64,000 bases of DNA from Campylobacteraceae bacterium (GTDB lineage: Bacteria; Campylobacterota; Campylobacteria; Campylobacterales; Sulfurovaceae): positions 43,090-107,089 of the forward strand of contig JALWKO010000049.1 in the NCBI GenBank assembly GCA_027081405.1, given 5' to 3'. A program made the translations under genes and the position numbers. Below the pieces are notes generated by a model, which searched no databases, was not told where the DNA came from, and saw only the letters and a list, made by a program, of their open reading frames with translations. Shown here piece after piece: positions 37,888 through 47,542 of this stretch (position 1 is its first letter; each line of letters starts with the position of its first letter).

Positions 37888-38329
37888 GAGCCTGCTCCTT
37901 TTGGCGTTGCGCCTCCCGGGTCGCCAGGAAGTCGCACCGTTCGTTTTCGGGGTGTCCGTTGTGGCCGCGGACCCATTCGGCCCGCACTTCGTGGGGGGCC
38001 GCCACTTGGAGGTATTCCCGCCACAGATCGGGGTTTTTGACTTTGCGAAAATCCCGGGCGACCCATGCGGGGAGCCACTCGTTGATCCCCTTGGCCACGT
38101 AGCTGCTGTCGGTCACGACCCGGACCCGGCAGGGCTCCTTGAGCATCCGCAGCCCTTCGATGACCGCCCGCAGCTCCATCCGGTTGTTGGTGGTTTGGCG
38201 CTCCCCTCCGACGTACTCCTTGCGCTTGCCTTTGTACTCCAGGATCCCCGCGTAGCCGCCGGGGCCGGGATTGCCGAGGCTGGAACCGTCAGAATAGAGT
38301 GTCACTTCTTTGATCGCGTCGTTTCCCAA
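37877..38329 (-). CDS. rnhA: Ribonuclease HI
   Basis: [50 protein letters not shown]. Confidence 0.97.
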   Translation of the reverse strand: MGNDAIKEVTLYSDGSSLGNPGPGGYAGILEYKGKRKEYVGGERQTTNNRMELRAVIEGLRMLKEPCRVRVVTDSSYVAKGINEWLPAWVARDFRKVKNPDLWREYLQVAAPHEVRAEWVRGHNGHPENERCDFLATREAQRQKEQAHGA

Positions 38330-39314
38330 GGGTTTCCTCTACTTCGATGGAGTTGAGCGCCATGCATCCCGGACACCGTACGAACGAAACCGGGAAGCTC
38401 CGTTTGCACTCTTTGCACAGGTAGGAAAAGCGCAGCTCCCCTTCGGCGTATCCGCATTGCCGGGCCGCCGCCAGGGTGTCGACGGCGAAGATCCCGGAGC
38501 GCTCCTGGGGGCGCGCGTCGATCTCCCCCCGGGCGAAAAAGATCGCTTCCAGCGTCGGATCGGCCGCAATTATATCCAATCGGAGCGATTCGGCGGGGAG
38601 ATACCACAGCAAATCGAGCACCTCGTTGACCCGGGAGGGATCGAGCCGCTCCCAGGCCTGGGAAGGGTCGATCCGGAACAGTTCGGCCAGAACCGGACGG
38701 TAGAAACGAGAATCTTCGTGCGCGATCCGCGTCAGAGCTTCGAAGCGATCGGCACCCGTAGCGGATCGAAGCTCCAGGAAACGGACGTAGCGTCCGATCG
38801 AGGCCACATCCTCTCCGTTGGCCCGCAGCGTCTCGATCACCTCCCGGGCGCGGGGATAGTCGCGCATCTTTTCGTAGAGGATCTCCAGTTGCAGGAGCAC
38901 GTCGGGACGCCGGGGGTGGCGGGAGAGGATCTCCAGAAAAATCTCCTCGGCCCGCTGCAGAAACCCCGCCCGCAGATAGACCTTGCCCAGATAGACCATC
39001 AGCTCGTCGTCCCGGGTGTGCCGGATCAGATAGAGCAGGATGCTGATCGTCTTGTCGTAGGTGCCGCTCTGCTCGAACGCCCGCGCCAGCAGCAGCAACG
39101 GCTTGGCCATCCCTTCCTCGAACGGCACCTCCTGCTCTTCGAGCGAACAGCTGGCGGTATCGAATTTTTCCAGGAAGGTGCGCAGCCGGGACGCCCGCTT
39201 GCGCTGACGGTAGAGATTCCAGATATGGGCCGCCAGGGCCACCGCGACGGCGATGAGGATCATCAGCGCCACGCTGACGATGGGGTCGCGGTAGTCGGGG
39301 AGAAAATCGTACAC
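38289..39314 (-). CDS. TPR-repeat membrane-anchored protein with C-terminal zinc-ribbon-like cysteines
   Basis: N-terminal TM, TPR helices, CxxC...CxxC (YLCKECKRSFPVSFVRCPGC); probable GTG start at 39314. Confidence 0.75.
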   Translation of the reverse strand: MYDFLPDYRDPIVSVALMILIAVAVALAAHIWNLYRQRKRASRLRTFLEKFDTASCSLEEQEVPFEEGMAKPLLLLARAFEQSGTYDKTISILLYLIRHTRDDELMVYLGKVYLRAGFLQRAEEIFLEILSRHPRRPDVLLQLEILYEKMRDYPRAREVIETLRANGEDVASIGRYVRFLELRSATGADRFEALTRIAHEDSRFYRPVLAELFRIDPSQAWERLDPSRVNEVLDLLWYLPAESLRLDIIAADPTLEAIFFARGEIDARPQERSGIFAVDTLAAARQCGYAEGELRFSYLCKECKRSFPVSFVRCPGCMALNSIEVEETLGKRRDQRSDTLF

Positions 39315-39427
39315 CCTGAATCTTCCTCGTTGCGTGTTTTGTCCTGTATTATAGCGGGTATCGCCTCCCCCATCGCCTCCTGGAGCCCGTGTCGCCGACG
39401 GCGCGGATTTTACACTATAATCCCCCC

Positions 39428-41086
39428 ATGATCGATCCCGCATCCATCGAAGCCCTCAAACAGTCCATCGACATCGTCGACGTAATCGGAAACTACCTCG
39501 AGCTCAAGAAGGCGGGGGCGAACTACAAATGCAACTGCCCCTTCCACGGCGAAAAGACCCCGAGCTTCAACGTCAACCCCCAGCGGCAGATTTTCCACTG
39601 TTTCGGATGCGGCATCGGCGGCGACGCGATCAAATTTGTCATGGAGTACGAGAAGCTCAGCTATCCCGAGGCGATCGAGAAGCTGGCCGCCATGTACAAC
39701 TTCACCCTCCGCTACACCAAAGGAAGCGGCGACTACAGCCAGGCCAAACGGGTGCTGGAGCTGATGCAGCATTTCTATACCGCCACCCTCGATCGGACCC
39801 CCCATGCGCTGGAGTACCTCCGCTCCCGGGGGGTGAGCCAGAGCTCCATCGAGGCGTTCGGGATCGGATACGCCCCCGGGACCCGGGCGATCATGGACCA
39901 TCTGGCCAAAAACCACATCCCCCTCCCCCAGGCCAAGGAGGCCGGGGTCATCGCCCAGGGGGAAGAGGGGCGCCACTATCCCCGGCTCATCGAGCGGATC
40001 ACCTTCCCCATCTACTCCCCCGCCGGGGCGCTGGTGGGGTTCGGCGGACGGACGCTGGGGGACCATCCGGCCAAATACATCAACTCCCCCCAGACCCGCC
40101 TCTTCAACAAATCCCGGCTCCTCTACGGATACCACCGGGCCAAGGAGAGCATCTACCGCCAGAAAGAGCTGATCGTCACCGAAGGGTATCTGGATGTGAT
40201 CATGCTCCACCAGGCGGGGTTCACCCAGGCGGTGGCGACGCTGGGGACGGCGTTGACGGCGGAGCACCTGCCGCTGCTGCGCAAAGGGGAGCCCTCGGTC
40301 ACCCTGGCGTACGACGGGGACGCGGCGGGGGTGGCCGCGGCCCTCAAAGCCGCCCGGCTGTTGAGCGCCCACGGCTTCGAAGGGAGAGTAGTCCTCTTCC
40401 CCGGGGGGCAGGATCCTGCCGACATGGTCCATACGGGCAGGCTCGCCGAACTGCGGAGCCTTCTGGCGGGGGGGAGCGATCTGATCGGTTTCGTCCTCGA
40501 ACGGATCGCCGCCCAACACGACCTTTCCAACCCCCGCCAGAAAGAGCGGGCCTTCAACGAAATGCGCACCTATCTGTCCACCCTCTCCCCGATCGTACGG
40601 GAGAGCGTCATCCCCCGGGCCGCCGGACTACTGGGGGTCTCGGCGGCGCTCTTTGGGAAACGACAGCCTCCACGCTTTGAGGAGCGCACCCCCGAAACGG
40701 CCGAAGATCCGGTCTGGCTCTCGATCCTCCGGACGATGCTCGAACGAGAACGCCTCGTGGAGGAGGTGCTCGACCTGATCAACCCTTCGATGGCCGGCAC
40801 CCACGCTCCGGCGCTGGAGGCTCTGGCCCGGGGCGATCGGAACCATCCGGGGCTGCGTCGGATCGCCGTGGACGAATCGATCCCCGTTTTGGACGATGAG
40901 GCCTTTTACGACACCCTCCGCGCCCAGATCGAACGCCGTTACCGCCTCGCCCTGGCCCGCCTGAGTCGGGATACCTCGATCCCCTACACGAAAAAAAGCT
41001 ACTGGATCCGGAAAATCAAAACCGATATACTTCCCCGACTGAAAAAAGGAGAACTGGTACCCTATGCAAGCGATTTCACTCTTTAG
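39428..41086 (+). CDS. dnaG: DNA primase
   Basis: IDIVDVIGNYLELKKAGANYKCNCPFHGEKTPSFNVNPQRQIFHCFGCGIGGD. Confidence 0.97.
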   Translation: MIDPASIEALKQSIDIVDVIGNYLELKKAGANYKCNCPFHGEKTPSFNVNPQRQIFHCFGCGIGGDAIKFVMEYEKLSYPEAIEKLAAMYNFTLRYTKGSGDYSQAKRVLELMQHFYTATLDRTPHALEYLRSRGVSQSSIEAFGIGYAPGTRAIMDHLAKNHIPLPQAKEAGVIAQGEEGRHYPRLIERITFPIYSPAGALVGFGGRTLGDHPAKYINSPQTRLFNKSRLLYGYHRAKESIYRQKELIVTEGYLDVIMLHQAGFTQAVATLGTALTAEHLPLLRKGEPSVTLAYDGDAAGVAAALKAARLLSAHGFEGRVVLFPGGQDPADMVHTGRLAELRSLLAGGSDLIGFVLERIAAQHDLSNPRQKERAFNEMRTYLSTLSPIVRESVIPRAAGLLGVSAALFGKRQPPRFEERTPETAEDPVWLSILRTMLERERLVEEVLDLINPSMAGTHAPALEALARGDRNHPGLRRIAVDESIPVLDDEAFYDTLRAQIERRYRLALARLSRDTSIPYTKKSYWIRKIKTDILPRLKKGELVPYASDFTL

Positions 41087-42047
41087 CGGCGGCCTGGACA
41101 GCATGCTGGCGATCCGGCTCATCGCCGATCAGGGGATCGACATGATCGCCCTGCACGTACGCACCGGCTTCGGCTCGACCCGGGACGTCACCGAGGAGCT
41201 ACGCCGACGGGCCGAGATGGCCGGGGCCGAACTCCGCATCGCCGACGTCCGAGAGGAGTACATCCAGAAAATCCTTTTCGATCCGGTCTACGGCTACGGG
41301 AAAAACTTCAACCCCTGCATCGACTGCCACGGATACATGTTCCGGATCGCCCGAAAGCTGATGGAGGACTGGGACGCGTCGTTTCTGGTCACCGGAGAGG
41401 TGGTGGGGCAGCGCCCCATGAGCCAGCGTCCCGAAGCCCTCAAACAGGTCAGCGCCCTGGCCGGTGACGAGGAGAAGCTCATCGTCCGCCCCCTCTCGGC
41501 CAAACTGCTCGAGCCCACCACGCCGGAGATCGAAGGGTGGATCGATCGGGAGAAACTCCTGGACATTAGCGGACGCAGCCGGGAGCGGCAGTTGAAAATG
41601 GCGGCGGAGTACGGCTGGGAGGATTACGAAAGCCCCGCCGGAGGCTGCCTGCTGACCGAACCGGCCTTCAGCGCCAAACTGCGGGATTTCATCGCCCACG
41701 AGGAGTTCGGCGTGGAGGACATCGACCTGCTCAAATACGGCCGCCATTTCCGCCTGCCTGAGGGCGCCAAATTGGTCGTCGGACGCCACAAGGAGGACAA
41801 CGAGGCGTTGATGAAGATCGAAAACCCCGACTATATCCCGATCCGCCTGCCGGTGACGGGCCCCTTTTCGCTCCTGTATCGGGGCGCCTCCGAAGCCGAC
41901 CGCCGATTGGCCGCCCGGATCGCGCTGACCTACGGCAAAAGCCGCCCCGGGGAGCGCTACCGGGTCAAAGTGGGCGATGAAGAATACCAAGTAGAGCCTC
42001 TCGACAGCAAAGCCGAAGCCCAGCGGTATTTCGTCCTGAAGCCCTGA
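41064..42047 (+). CDS. ThiI/MnmA-like PP-loop ATPase
   Basis: LFSGGLDSMLAIRL PP-loop; CIDCHGYMFRIARKLMED; 23-nt overlap with dnaG. Confidence 0.8.
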   Translation: MQAISLFSGGLDSMLAIRLIADQGIDMIALHVRTGFGSTRDVTEELRRRAEMAGAELRIADVREEYIQKILFDPVYGYGKNFNPCIDCHGYMFRIARKLMEDWDASFLVTGEVVGQRPMSQRPEALKQVSALAGDEEKLIVRPLSAKLLEPTTPEIEGWIDREKLLDISGRSRERQLKMAAEYGWEDYESPAGGCLLTEPAFSAKLRDFIAHEEFGVEDIDLLKYGRHFRLPEGAKLVVGRHKEDNEALMKIENPDYIPIRLPVTGPFSLLYRGASEADRRLAARIALTYGKSRPGERYRVKVGDEEYQVEPLDSKAEAQRYFVLKP

Positions 42048-42654
42048 ATCTACTTTAACAAGGTTGAGGCTGGCGACGAAGCCAATCGGACGAAGAAAGT
42101 CTCAAAAAATATGAAATATTCATTGAATCGTTCATATCTCGAATTAGCCATTGTTCTAATTGCCGATGTTGTTTTGTATTTTAAAATAGATAACGTAGGT
42201 TTTGATCTCAAGGGATTATTTACAATATTTTTGTCAATTATCGCGTTTGTGGCCACTATAGCAGGCTTTGTTTCGCTGATAATAGATGTCGACAAATGGA
42301 TAGTAGATAACAAACCTACTTTTTTCAAGGGCTACTCATATCTCAAAATATTTCTCGGTATTCTCTTTGTCATTTTCGCGGTTTTTCTCTTGTCAGAAAT
42401 TGCTTTTGACCACTCATCTTTAGATGATTTTATCTACTCTGTTTTGGGTATTGTATTTGTTGGCTTATTTCTCTACATTGGAGGTGTTTTGATTTCAAAA
42501 GGGTATAAAAACCTCAAAGAGCAATAATTTTGGATTAAGCGTATTCATCCTGATGTTGAGTTCTTCGCGTTTTCTTTTTCCTTGCTTCGTTTCGTTTTTT
42601 CTTGTCGCAATACAAAGAAAAACAAATGAAGGAGTTACCGCAGCGGTATTTCGT
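42021..42654. repeat. 14-bp direct repeats CAGCGGTATTTCGT flanking a low-GC insertion
   Basis: Copies at 42021-42034 (end of the PP-loop gene) and 42641-42654. Confidence 0.8.
42111..42527 (+). CDS. Hypothetical membrane protein (low GC)
   Basis: Four hydrophobic segments; composition clearly lower in GC than neighbours. Confidence 0.6.
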   Translation: MKYSLNRSYLELAIVLIADVVLYFKIDNVGFDLKGLFTIFLSIIAFVATIAGFVSLIIDVDKWIVDNKPTFFKGYSYLKIFLGILFVIFAVFLLSEIAFDHSSLDDFIYSVLGIVFVGLFLYIGGVLISKGYKNLKEQ

Positions 42655-42688
42655 GCAGTCGTCTGATGCCCGAGGGGTATCGTCGGGT

Positions 42689-43939
42689 TCAGAAACTGTC
42701 GACGATCTCGTTGTCTCTGACCCGCTCGGGGTCCAGATCGTTCAGATCCGTATGGGGGTCGTCGGTCGTGAGGAAGCGCTCGTCGCTCTTGGCCCGGATA
42801 AACCTGTTGCCCCGGATGGTGATCCCGTTGACACTCGCCGGGGAGTCGTTTTCGATCCCCGCATAGGCGTCGATCGCGATCGCGTCGCTGTGGGCTTCAT
42901 CCTCTTCACCGGTGTTGTCGAAGAGATTGCCGACGATCCGGATGTTTTGGGGTGGGAGGTAGACCCGTTCGGCACCGCACGGCGGATCGTCCCCGTAGAT
43001 GCTGTAGGCCACCGCCACATGGACGTTCCAGGCATCCCGCAGTGTCGTGAGGTGCCTGAATGTATTGCCCCGGATGATATGGGTCCAGTCCTCCGGAGGA
43101 AGGAAGCCGTTTTCGACGCTTCGACTCCCCCGATCGACGGTGTAGACGTTGCCGTAGCATTCGGAGCTGTCGGCTTTGCCGATGTAGGTGAACACTTCCC
43201 CTTCCGGATAATACCCCCGGATCGCCAGCGCGTCGTGTGTCGCCTCTTCGAAGGTCGAATCGACGACGGCCAGGTGCCACCCCATCATGTACCAGAAATG
43301 GGAATAGAGCGAATGGTGTACCGTACACCGTTCGACCGTCCAGTCGTGCGCCTGGAGGCCCGAATAGATTCCCATAAAAAGATCCTGGACTTCCAGGTTG
43401 TAGAAATAGATATTGAAGGGTCCGTACCGGGGGTTCTCCTCTCCGTAGTCGTGGAGATCGCCTCCGGAATCGACCCATCGGCCATGGACCGATTTGACGA
43501 ACTGTTTCCGGCCGTTCGGATCTCCCCGTACCGTGAAGCCCACAAAGTTGATATCGTGGACCTGATCGCCGCGCCGGGCGACGTTGGGGAGGGTGAACGC
43601 GGAATCGTCGTCTCTCCCCCGCGGGTAGATGACGGCATGCTCCCCTTTGGCTTTGATCGTGACGTGATGGAGGCCCCTGGGAAACACCACGTGGACATCG
43701 GTATAGTTCCCGTCTTCGAGTAGGATCGTCGTTTCGGAATCGGCATTCTCTATGGCGTGACGGAGCTCCCGCGTCGTAGAAACCGTGACCACTTTGCCGT
43801 TTCCATATACGTCGTCATGATCAAAATCCAGCGAAGGGCGATAAAACGCCGTATCCTGTACGTCGGATTTTCCATTCGAACCGCAACCGTTCGATATGAA
43901 TGCAGCAGTCAAAAATACAAACAAGAGCCTCCAATGCAT
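42689..43939 (-). CDS. Parallel beta-helix (pectate lyase/polysaccharide lyase-like) lipoprotein
   Basis: Lipobox-like FLTAAFISNGCGS; repeating beta-helix rungs (TIKAKGEHAVIYPRG, DINFVGFTVRG, GITIRGNRFIRA). Confidence 0.75.
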   Translation of the reverse strand: MHWRLLFVFLTAAFISNGCGSNGKSDVQDTAFYRPSLDFDHDDVYGNGKVVTVSTTRELRHAIENADSETTILLEDGNYTDVHVVFPRGLHHVTIKAKGEHAVIYPRGRDDDSAFTLPNVARRGDQVHDINFVGFTVRGDPNGRKQFVKSVHGRWVDSGGDLHDYGEENPRYGPFNIYFYNLEVQDLFMGIYSGLQAHDWTVERCTVHHSLYSHFWYMMGWHLAVVDSTFEEATHDALAIRGYYPEGEVFTYIGKADSSECYGNVYTVDRGSRSVENGFLPPEDWTHIIRGNTFRHLTTLRDAWNVHVAVAYSIYGDDPPCGAERVYLPPQNIRIVGNLFDNTGEEDEAHSDAIAIDAYAGIENDSPASVNGITIRGNRFIRAKSDERFLTTDDPHTDLNDLDPERVRDNEIVDSF

Positions 43940-44226
43940 GATCCATCCTTTTTTTGATCCGAATTCCGTGCCTGCAGAGATACACAAAAGTCCATCCACG
44001 CTCCGGGCGTGTTCGTTGTGACATAAGCTGCATTCGAAAACGGTTCGGGAATATCCGTAGATGAATATAACAAAAAATCGATCCTATGGGCTCTGTGGGA
44101 TTCAAAATATTTGGTATACGGCAACCCGATCACTCCGTTCGCATGGCGTGCTCCTTTATTCCACCAAAGCCTATAGATTCAATAAATTTTAATCTTCGCT
44201 CGGCTATAATGCCGTCACTTCTTTTC

Positions 44227-44302
44227 GGGCCCTTAGCTCAGTTGGGAGAGCGCCACGCTGGCAGCGTGGAGGTCACCGGTTCGAGCCCGGTAGGGTCCAC
44301 CA
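44227..44302 (+). tRNA. tRNA-Ala(GGC)
   Basis: Cloverleaf: GGGCCCT acceptor, CCACG-CTGGCAG-CGTGG anticodon arm, TTCGAGC loop, encoded CCA. Confidence 0.96.
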
Positions 44303-44493
44303 TCTATTTTCTTCTACTCAATCCTCTACTCGAAAATCTCCACAGTAATTTTGAATCGTGTCGATGACTTTTTGAAGCGGCAATGTTTCCAAGCGATTGA
44401 GTACGACAAAACGCAGAGCGATACTATCTCCGCATCCACGCTGCCGGCAGATGCGGAAAAATGATGATAGGGAATATTGTGGAAACCGAACGT

Positions 44494-44778
44494 TTATTGT
44501 GCGGCGGCGGCAGAAGAGAGTCCGAGTAATCCCAAAAGGACTGGCGACGTCACAAACCCCACAATGATCAAAATCCATGCCAGGATATTCACACCGATTC
44601 CGGCCATATTTCTGTTTTTGACTGCGATGATCGTTCCGATGACCGCCACGATCACGGCGATGGGGATGAAAACAACTCCCAAAAAGAGAATTCCCAATAC
44701 CGCCAGGACGCTTGCGATGATTCCGGCAATCAAGCCTGTCCCTTTTTTGGCTACCTGCACCTGTGTTTCACTCATCAT
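44494..44778 (-). CDS. Small two-to-three-TM membrane protein
   Basis: Hydrophobic, Gly/Val/Ile-rich; CDS with SD-like upstream. Confidence 0.6.
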   Translation of the reverse strand: MMSETQVQVAKKGTGLIAGIIASVLAVLGILFLGVVFIPIAVIVAVIGTIIAVKNRNMAGIGVNILAWILIIVGFVTSPVLLGLLGLSSAAAAQ

Positions 44779-44989
44779 AACTCCTTTAGTTGCAAAATAT
44801 TCGAAATATTACACAAGATTTTTTCAAATCTACTTAATATTGTTTTCTATGGCTCAAAAGAAATTATCAATTTTGGAACATATTCCATTGATTTAAGATT
44901 CTATTTATCAATATTCCAAACGCTTTGGACAAAAGGAACGACTGCCCCCAATCCCACAAGGAACACGTCGTACTTTTTTTTGTACACAT

Positions 44990-45036
44990 CGCACCACATC
45001 TGGCTCTCTCAAAAATTGAGGGAGTTACTTGGTGCG
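44990..45036. other. Nested hairpin of unknown function
   Basis: CGCACCA...TGGTGCG enclosing CTCTCTCAA-AAA-TTGAGGGAG. Confidence 0.45.
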
Positions 45037-45115
45037 GTGATAAAAGCGTTTTACATGGCGTGCAGATCAATCTTGCAAGAAAAGGCCGTACAAGAAACAC
45101 GAACGGCCGCAAAGA

Positions 45116-45652
45116 TTATTTGTTGATCTTGTTGAAAATCGAGCCGTCGAGGGAGAGGTTGTACATAATCCCTTTGTTGTCGAAAGCGAACGCGACGATG
45201 GAGCTTTTGAAGTTGGTGGTACTCAGATCGATCCCCCCACCCCAGTTGACGAAGGCGATCGACCCGTCTACCCCCACTTTCCATTTGGTTTTTTTCCGAA
45301 AGTTCTCCAGCGCATCCGGCGTGAGGAAGACCAGGATCACCGAACGCTTCTGCACGCCGGCCTGGAAGCCGATCGAGGCGGTGATCATGTTGTAGTATTC
45401 GACCACTTTCCCGCCTACGACGAGCCCCCCTTCTCCGTAACCGCCGCCGATGACGAGTCCGGCTTTATAAAGGTTGGGAATCACCAGGTAGCCGCTGGCC
45501 TTTTCCAAAAGGGCTTTCGCCCCTTGGGCCTCCTTTTCGAACCGCTCGACGGTCTGTTTGATCTGCAAATCGAGCACCTCTTTGGTCTCGGCGTGCACCA
45601 GCGTACCCGTCAGAAAAAATACGAACAGAAAACTCATCAAAAATCGACGCAT
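45116..45652 (-). CDS. SYLF/Ysc84-domain protein
   Basis: Signal peptide; AKALLEKASGYLVIPNLYKAGLVIGGGYGEGGLVV ... GVDGSIAFVNWGGGIDLSTTNFKSSIVAFAFDNKGIM. Confidence 0.85.
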   Translation of the reverse strand: MRRFLMSFLFVFFLTGTLVHAETKEVLDLQIKQTVERFEKEAQGAKALLEKASGYLVIPNLYKAGLVIGGGYGEGGLVVGGKVVEYYNMITASIGFQAGVQKRSVILVFLTPDALENFRKKTKWKVGVDGSIAFVNWGGGIDLSTTNFKSSIVAFAFDNKGIMYNLSLDGSIFNKINK

Positions 45653-45752
45653 AGAGTTCCTTTTTGCCTGGAGATGGATAGGAGAAAATGATAGCAGAAA
45701 ACCCGTGGATCAATCGTGGAATCGGATCGCCGCCGTCGGAAGCGAGGGGAGA

Positions 45753-46151
45753 TCACTCCCCTTTGGCGTGGGCTTTGTGGACTTCGATGAGGTCTTCGAT
45801 GTTGGTATCGAGCACGTAGACGTTGCTGTATCCGAGCATCTCCAGATACCCCATCACGCGGTTGGCGAACCACCCTTTCAAACACGCCACGACGATCGGA
45901 TCGGCCTTGTTGGCCGGCAATTCATCGGCATATTCGTAAAATTCGGGATACGGCATATAGTAGGCATTGGGGATGTCGGCCTCCTGGGCGTTTTCGCCGT
46001 TGACTTTCGCAGGAGGCCGCGCATCGAGCAATACCGCTCCCGCATCCTGGATCAGCTCACGAGCCTGGTGGATCGTCACATGCCCGAGATTATCTTTTTC
46101 CTTGTTGGGTTCGATTACCTCTTTGAGTTTTTCGGCGATGGTCTCTTTCAT
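45753..46151 (-). CDS. Rhodanese-like domain protein
   Basis: AGAVLLDARPPAKVNGENAQEADIPNAYYMP ... IVVACLKGWFANRVMGYLEMLGYSNVYVLD. Confidence 0.8.
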   Translation of the reverse strand: MKETIAEKLKEVIEPNKEKDNLGHVTIHQARELIQDAGAVLLDARPPAKVNGENAQEADIPNAYYMPYPEFYEYADELPANKADPIVVACLKGWFANRVMGYLEMLGYSNVYVLDTNIEDLIEVHKAHAKGE

Positions 46152-46188
46152 GGTCGGCTCCTTTCGTGGTTCGCTCCGACACGGAGCG

Positions 46189-46620
46189 TCATTTGACCGC
46201 AATGTCGCGGCGTTTTTTCGAGGCGACTTTCTCGAAGGTGATGATCAAGCGCCCGTTTTCGTATCGGGCCTCGATGCTATCGCGGTCGATGTCCTCGGGG
46301 AGGTAGAAGCTCCGGGTGTATTTCCCGAAGGCGCTCTCCATGAGATAGTAGTCCTCTTTTTTGACCTCCTCTTTCATCTTTCGCTCGGCGGTGACGGTGA
46401 GATAGTCTCCTTCGATGCTGACGTTGATATCCTCTTTTTTGACTCCGGGAAGGTCGATTTCGATCGTGAAATTTTCCTTTTCCCGGTTCCGGGCCAGGTT
46501 GGCACGGGGGAGGTGGCTTGCGACGTTGCTGAGGACTTCCTTCATTTTCCGGCCCGTCTCCACGACCCCTTTTTCTGCCGTCTGTTCGGTTTGGCGCAAC
46601 TCTTTTTTGGCTTCACTCAT
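46189..46620 (-). CDS. Hsp20/alpha-crystallin small heat shock protein (1)
   Basis: FTIEIDLPGVKKEDINVSIEGDYLTVTAER ... YTRSFYLPEDIDRDSIEARYENGRLIITFEK. Confidence 0.94.
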   Translation of the reverse strand: MSEAKKELRQTEQTAEKGVVETGRKMKEVLSNVASHLPRANLARNREKENFTIEIDLPGVKKEDINVSIEGDYLTVTAERKMKEEVKKEDYYLMESAFGKYTRSFYLPEDIDRDSIEARYENGRLIITFEKVASKKRRDIAVK

Positions 46621-46631
46621 GACGCACCTCC

Positions 46632-47078
46632 TTACTTGATCTCGATCTTCTTGGGGGCTTTTTCGACCACCTGGGCTTTGGGGATCCGGACGGTCAGCAC
46701 CCCGTCTTTGGCTTCTGCTTCGATCTTGTCGGCGTCCACGTCCTCGGGAAGGGTGAAACTCCGCTCGAACTTCCCGTAGACGCTCTCGACCCGGTAGAAG
46801 TCGTCCCCTTTGCGTTCCTCTTCGATTTTGCGTTCACCGGAGATCGTCAGGACGTTGTCTTTGACGTCGATGGAGATGTCCTCCTTTTTGACCCCGGGGA
46901 GATCCACTTCGATGTAATAGGCGTCGTCGGCCTCCCGGGTATTGACAGCGGGGGCGAAGTCGACGTCGGGAGCCTCTGCGGCGGCTTTTTCCACCGCTCC
47001 GAAGAGGCGGTTCATCACCTCGAAGGTCCGCTGGATGTTTTGAAATTCCCGAAACGGATCAAATTGAGTCAGATTCAT
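46632..47078 (-). CDS. Hsp20/alpha-crystallin small heat shock protein (2)
   Basis: YYIEVDLPGVKKEDISIDVKDNVLTISGERK ... FERSFTLPEDVDADKIEAEAKDGVLTVRIPK. Confidence 0.94.
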   Translation of the reverse strand: MNLTQFDPFREFQNIQRTFEVMNRLFGAVEKAAAEAPDVDFAPAVNTREADDAYYIEVDLPGVKKEDISIDVKDNVLTISGERKIEEERKGDDFYRVESVYGKFERSFTLPEDVDADKIEAEAKDGVLTVRIPKAQVVEKAPKKIEIK

Positions 47079-47157
47079 CACTACCTCCTTTTTCACGGAT
47101 CGCATACGATCCTGCATCGTTTCAGGACAATTGTACCCCCCATCCGCAGGATCGATC

Positions 47158-47174
47158 TGCTACATAGGTAGCAT
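47158..47174. promoter_or_regulatory. Palindrome TGCTACATAGGTAGCAT upstream of hsp20
   Basis: 15/17 identical to 55214-55230. Confidence 0.5.
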
Positions 47175-47299
47175 TACGAAAAAACTTCTCGCAAAAATAC
47201 AAAAACAAGGTGAAACAGAATTGGAAGATTGCAAATGGAGCATCGTTCGATCGTGATTTTGGAAAAAGGGGTTTTGATGAGGAAGAAACCAAAACGGAG

Positions 47300-47374
47300 T
47301 GGTGACCCCTAGGAGACTCGAACTCCTGTGGCCAGGATGAAAACCTGGAATCCTAACCGCTAGATGAAGGGGCC
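47300..47374 (-). tRNA. tRNA-Glu(TTC)
   Basis: Reverse complement folds as a cloverleaf; anticodon loop TTTTCAT; encoded CCA. Confidence 0.95.
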
Positions 47375-47542
47375 GTTTCGTGTTTTGGTAGGCGCAATTA
47401 TATAGATGGGATTCTTACGATTCGCTTAATCGGGAAGAAATTTTTGCCGTTTTTTCCCCTTAAAGAACTTCCGGCCGTTTCGCGATACAATCGTGAAACA
47501 GAAACATCGCAACGATCGATTAGACAAGGAAAGCGTCCACCG

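Noticed and set aside
42602-43723. 373-aa plus-strand ORF opposite the beta-helix lipoprotein
   Set aside because: Mirror ORF; beta-helix repeats and lipobox are clear on the minus strand.
44867-45112. 81-aa minus ORF and 156-aa plus ORF around 44.9-45.4 kb
   Set aside because: No family resemblance; overlap the SYLF gene or the hairpin; likely chance ORFs.
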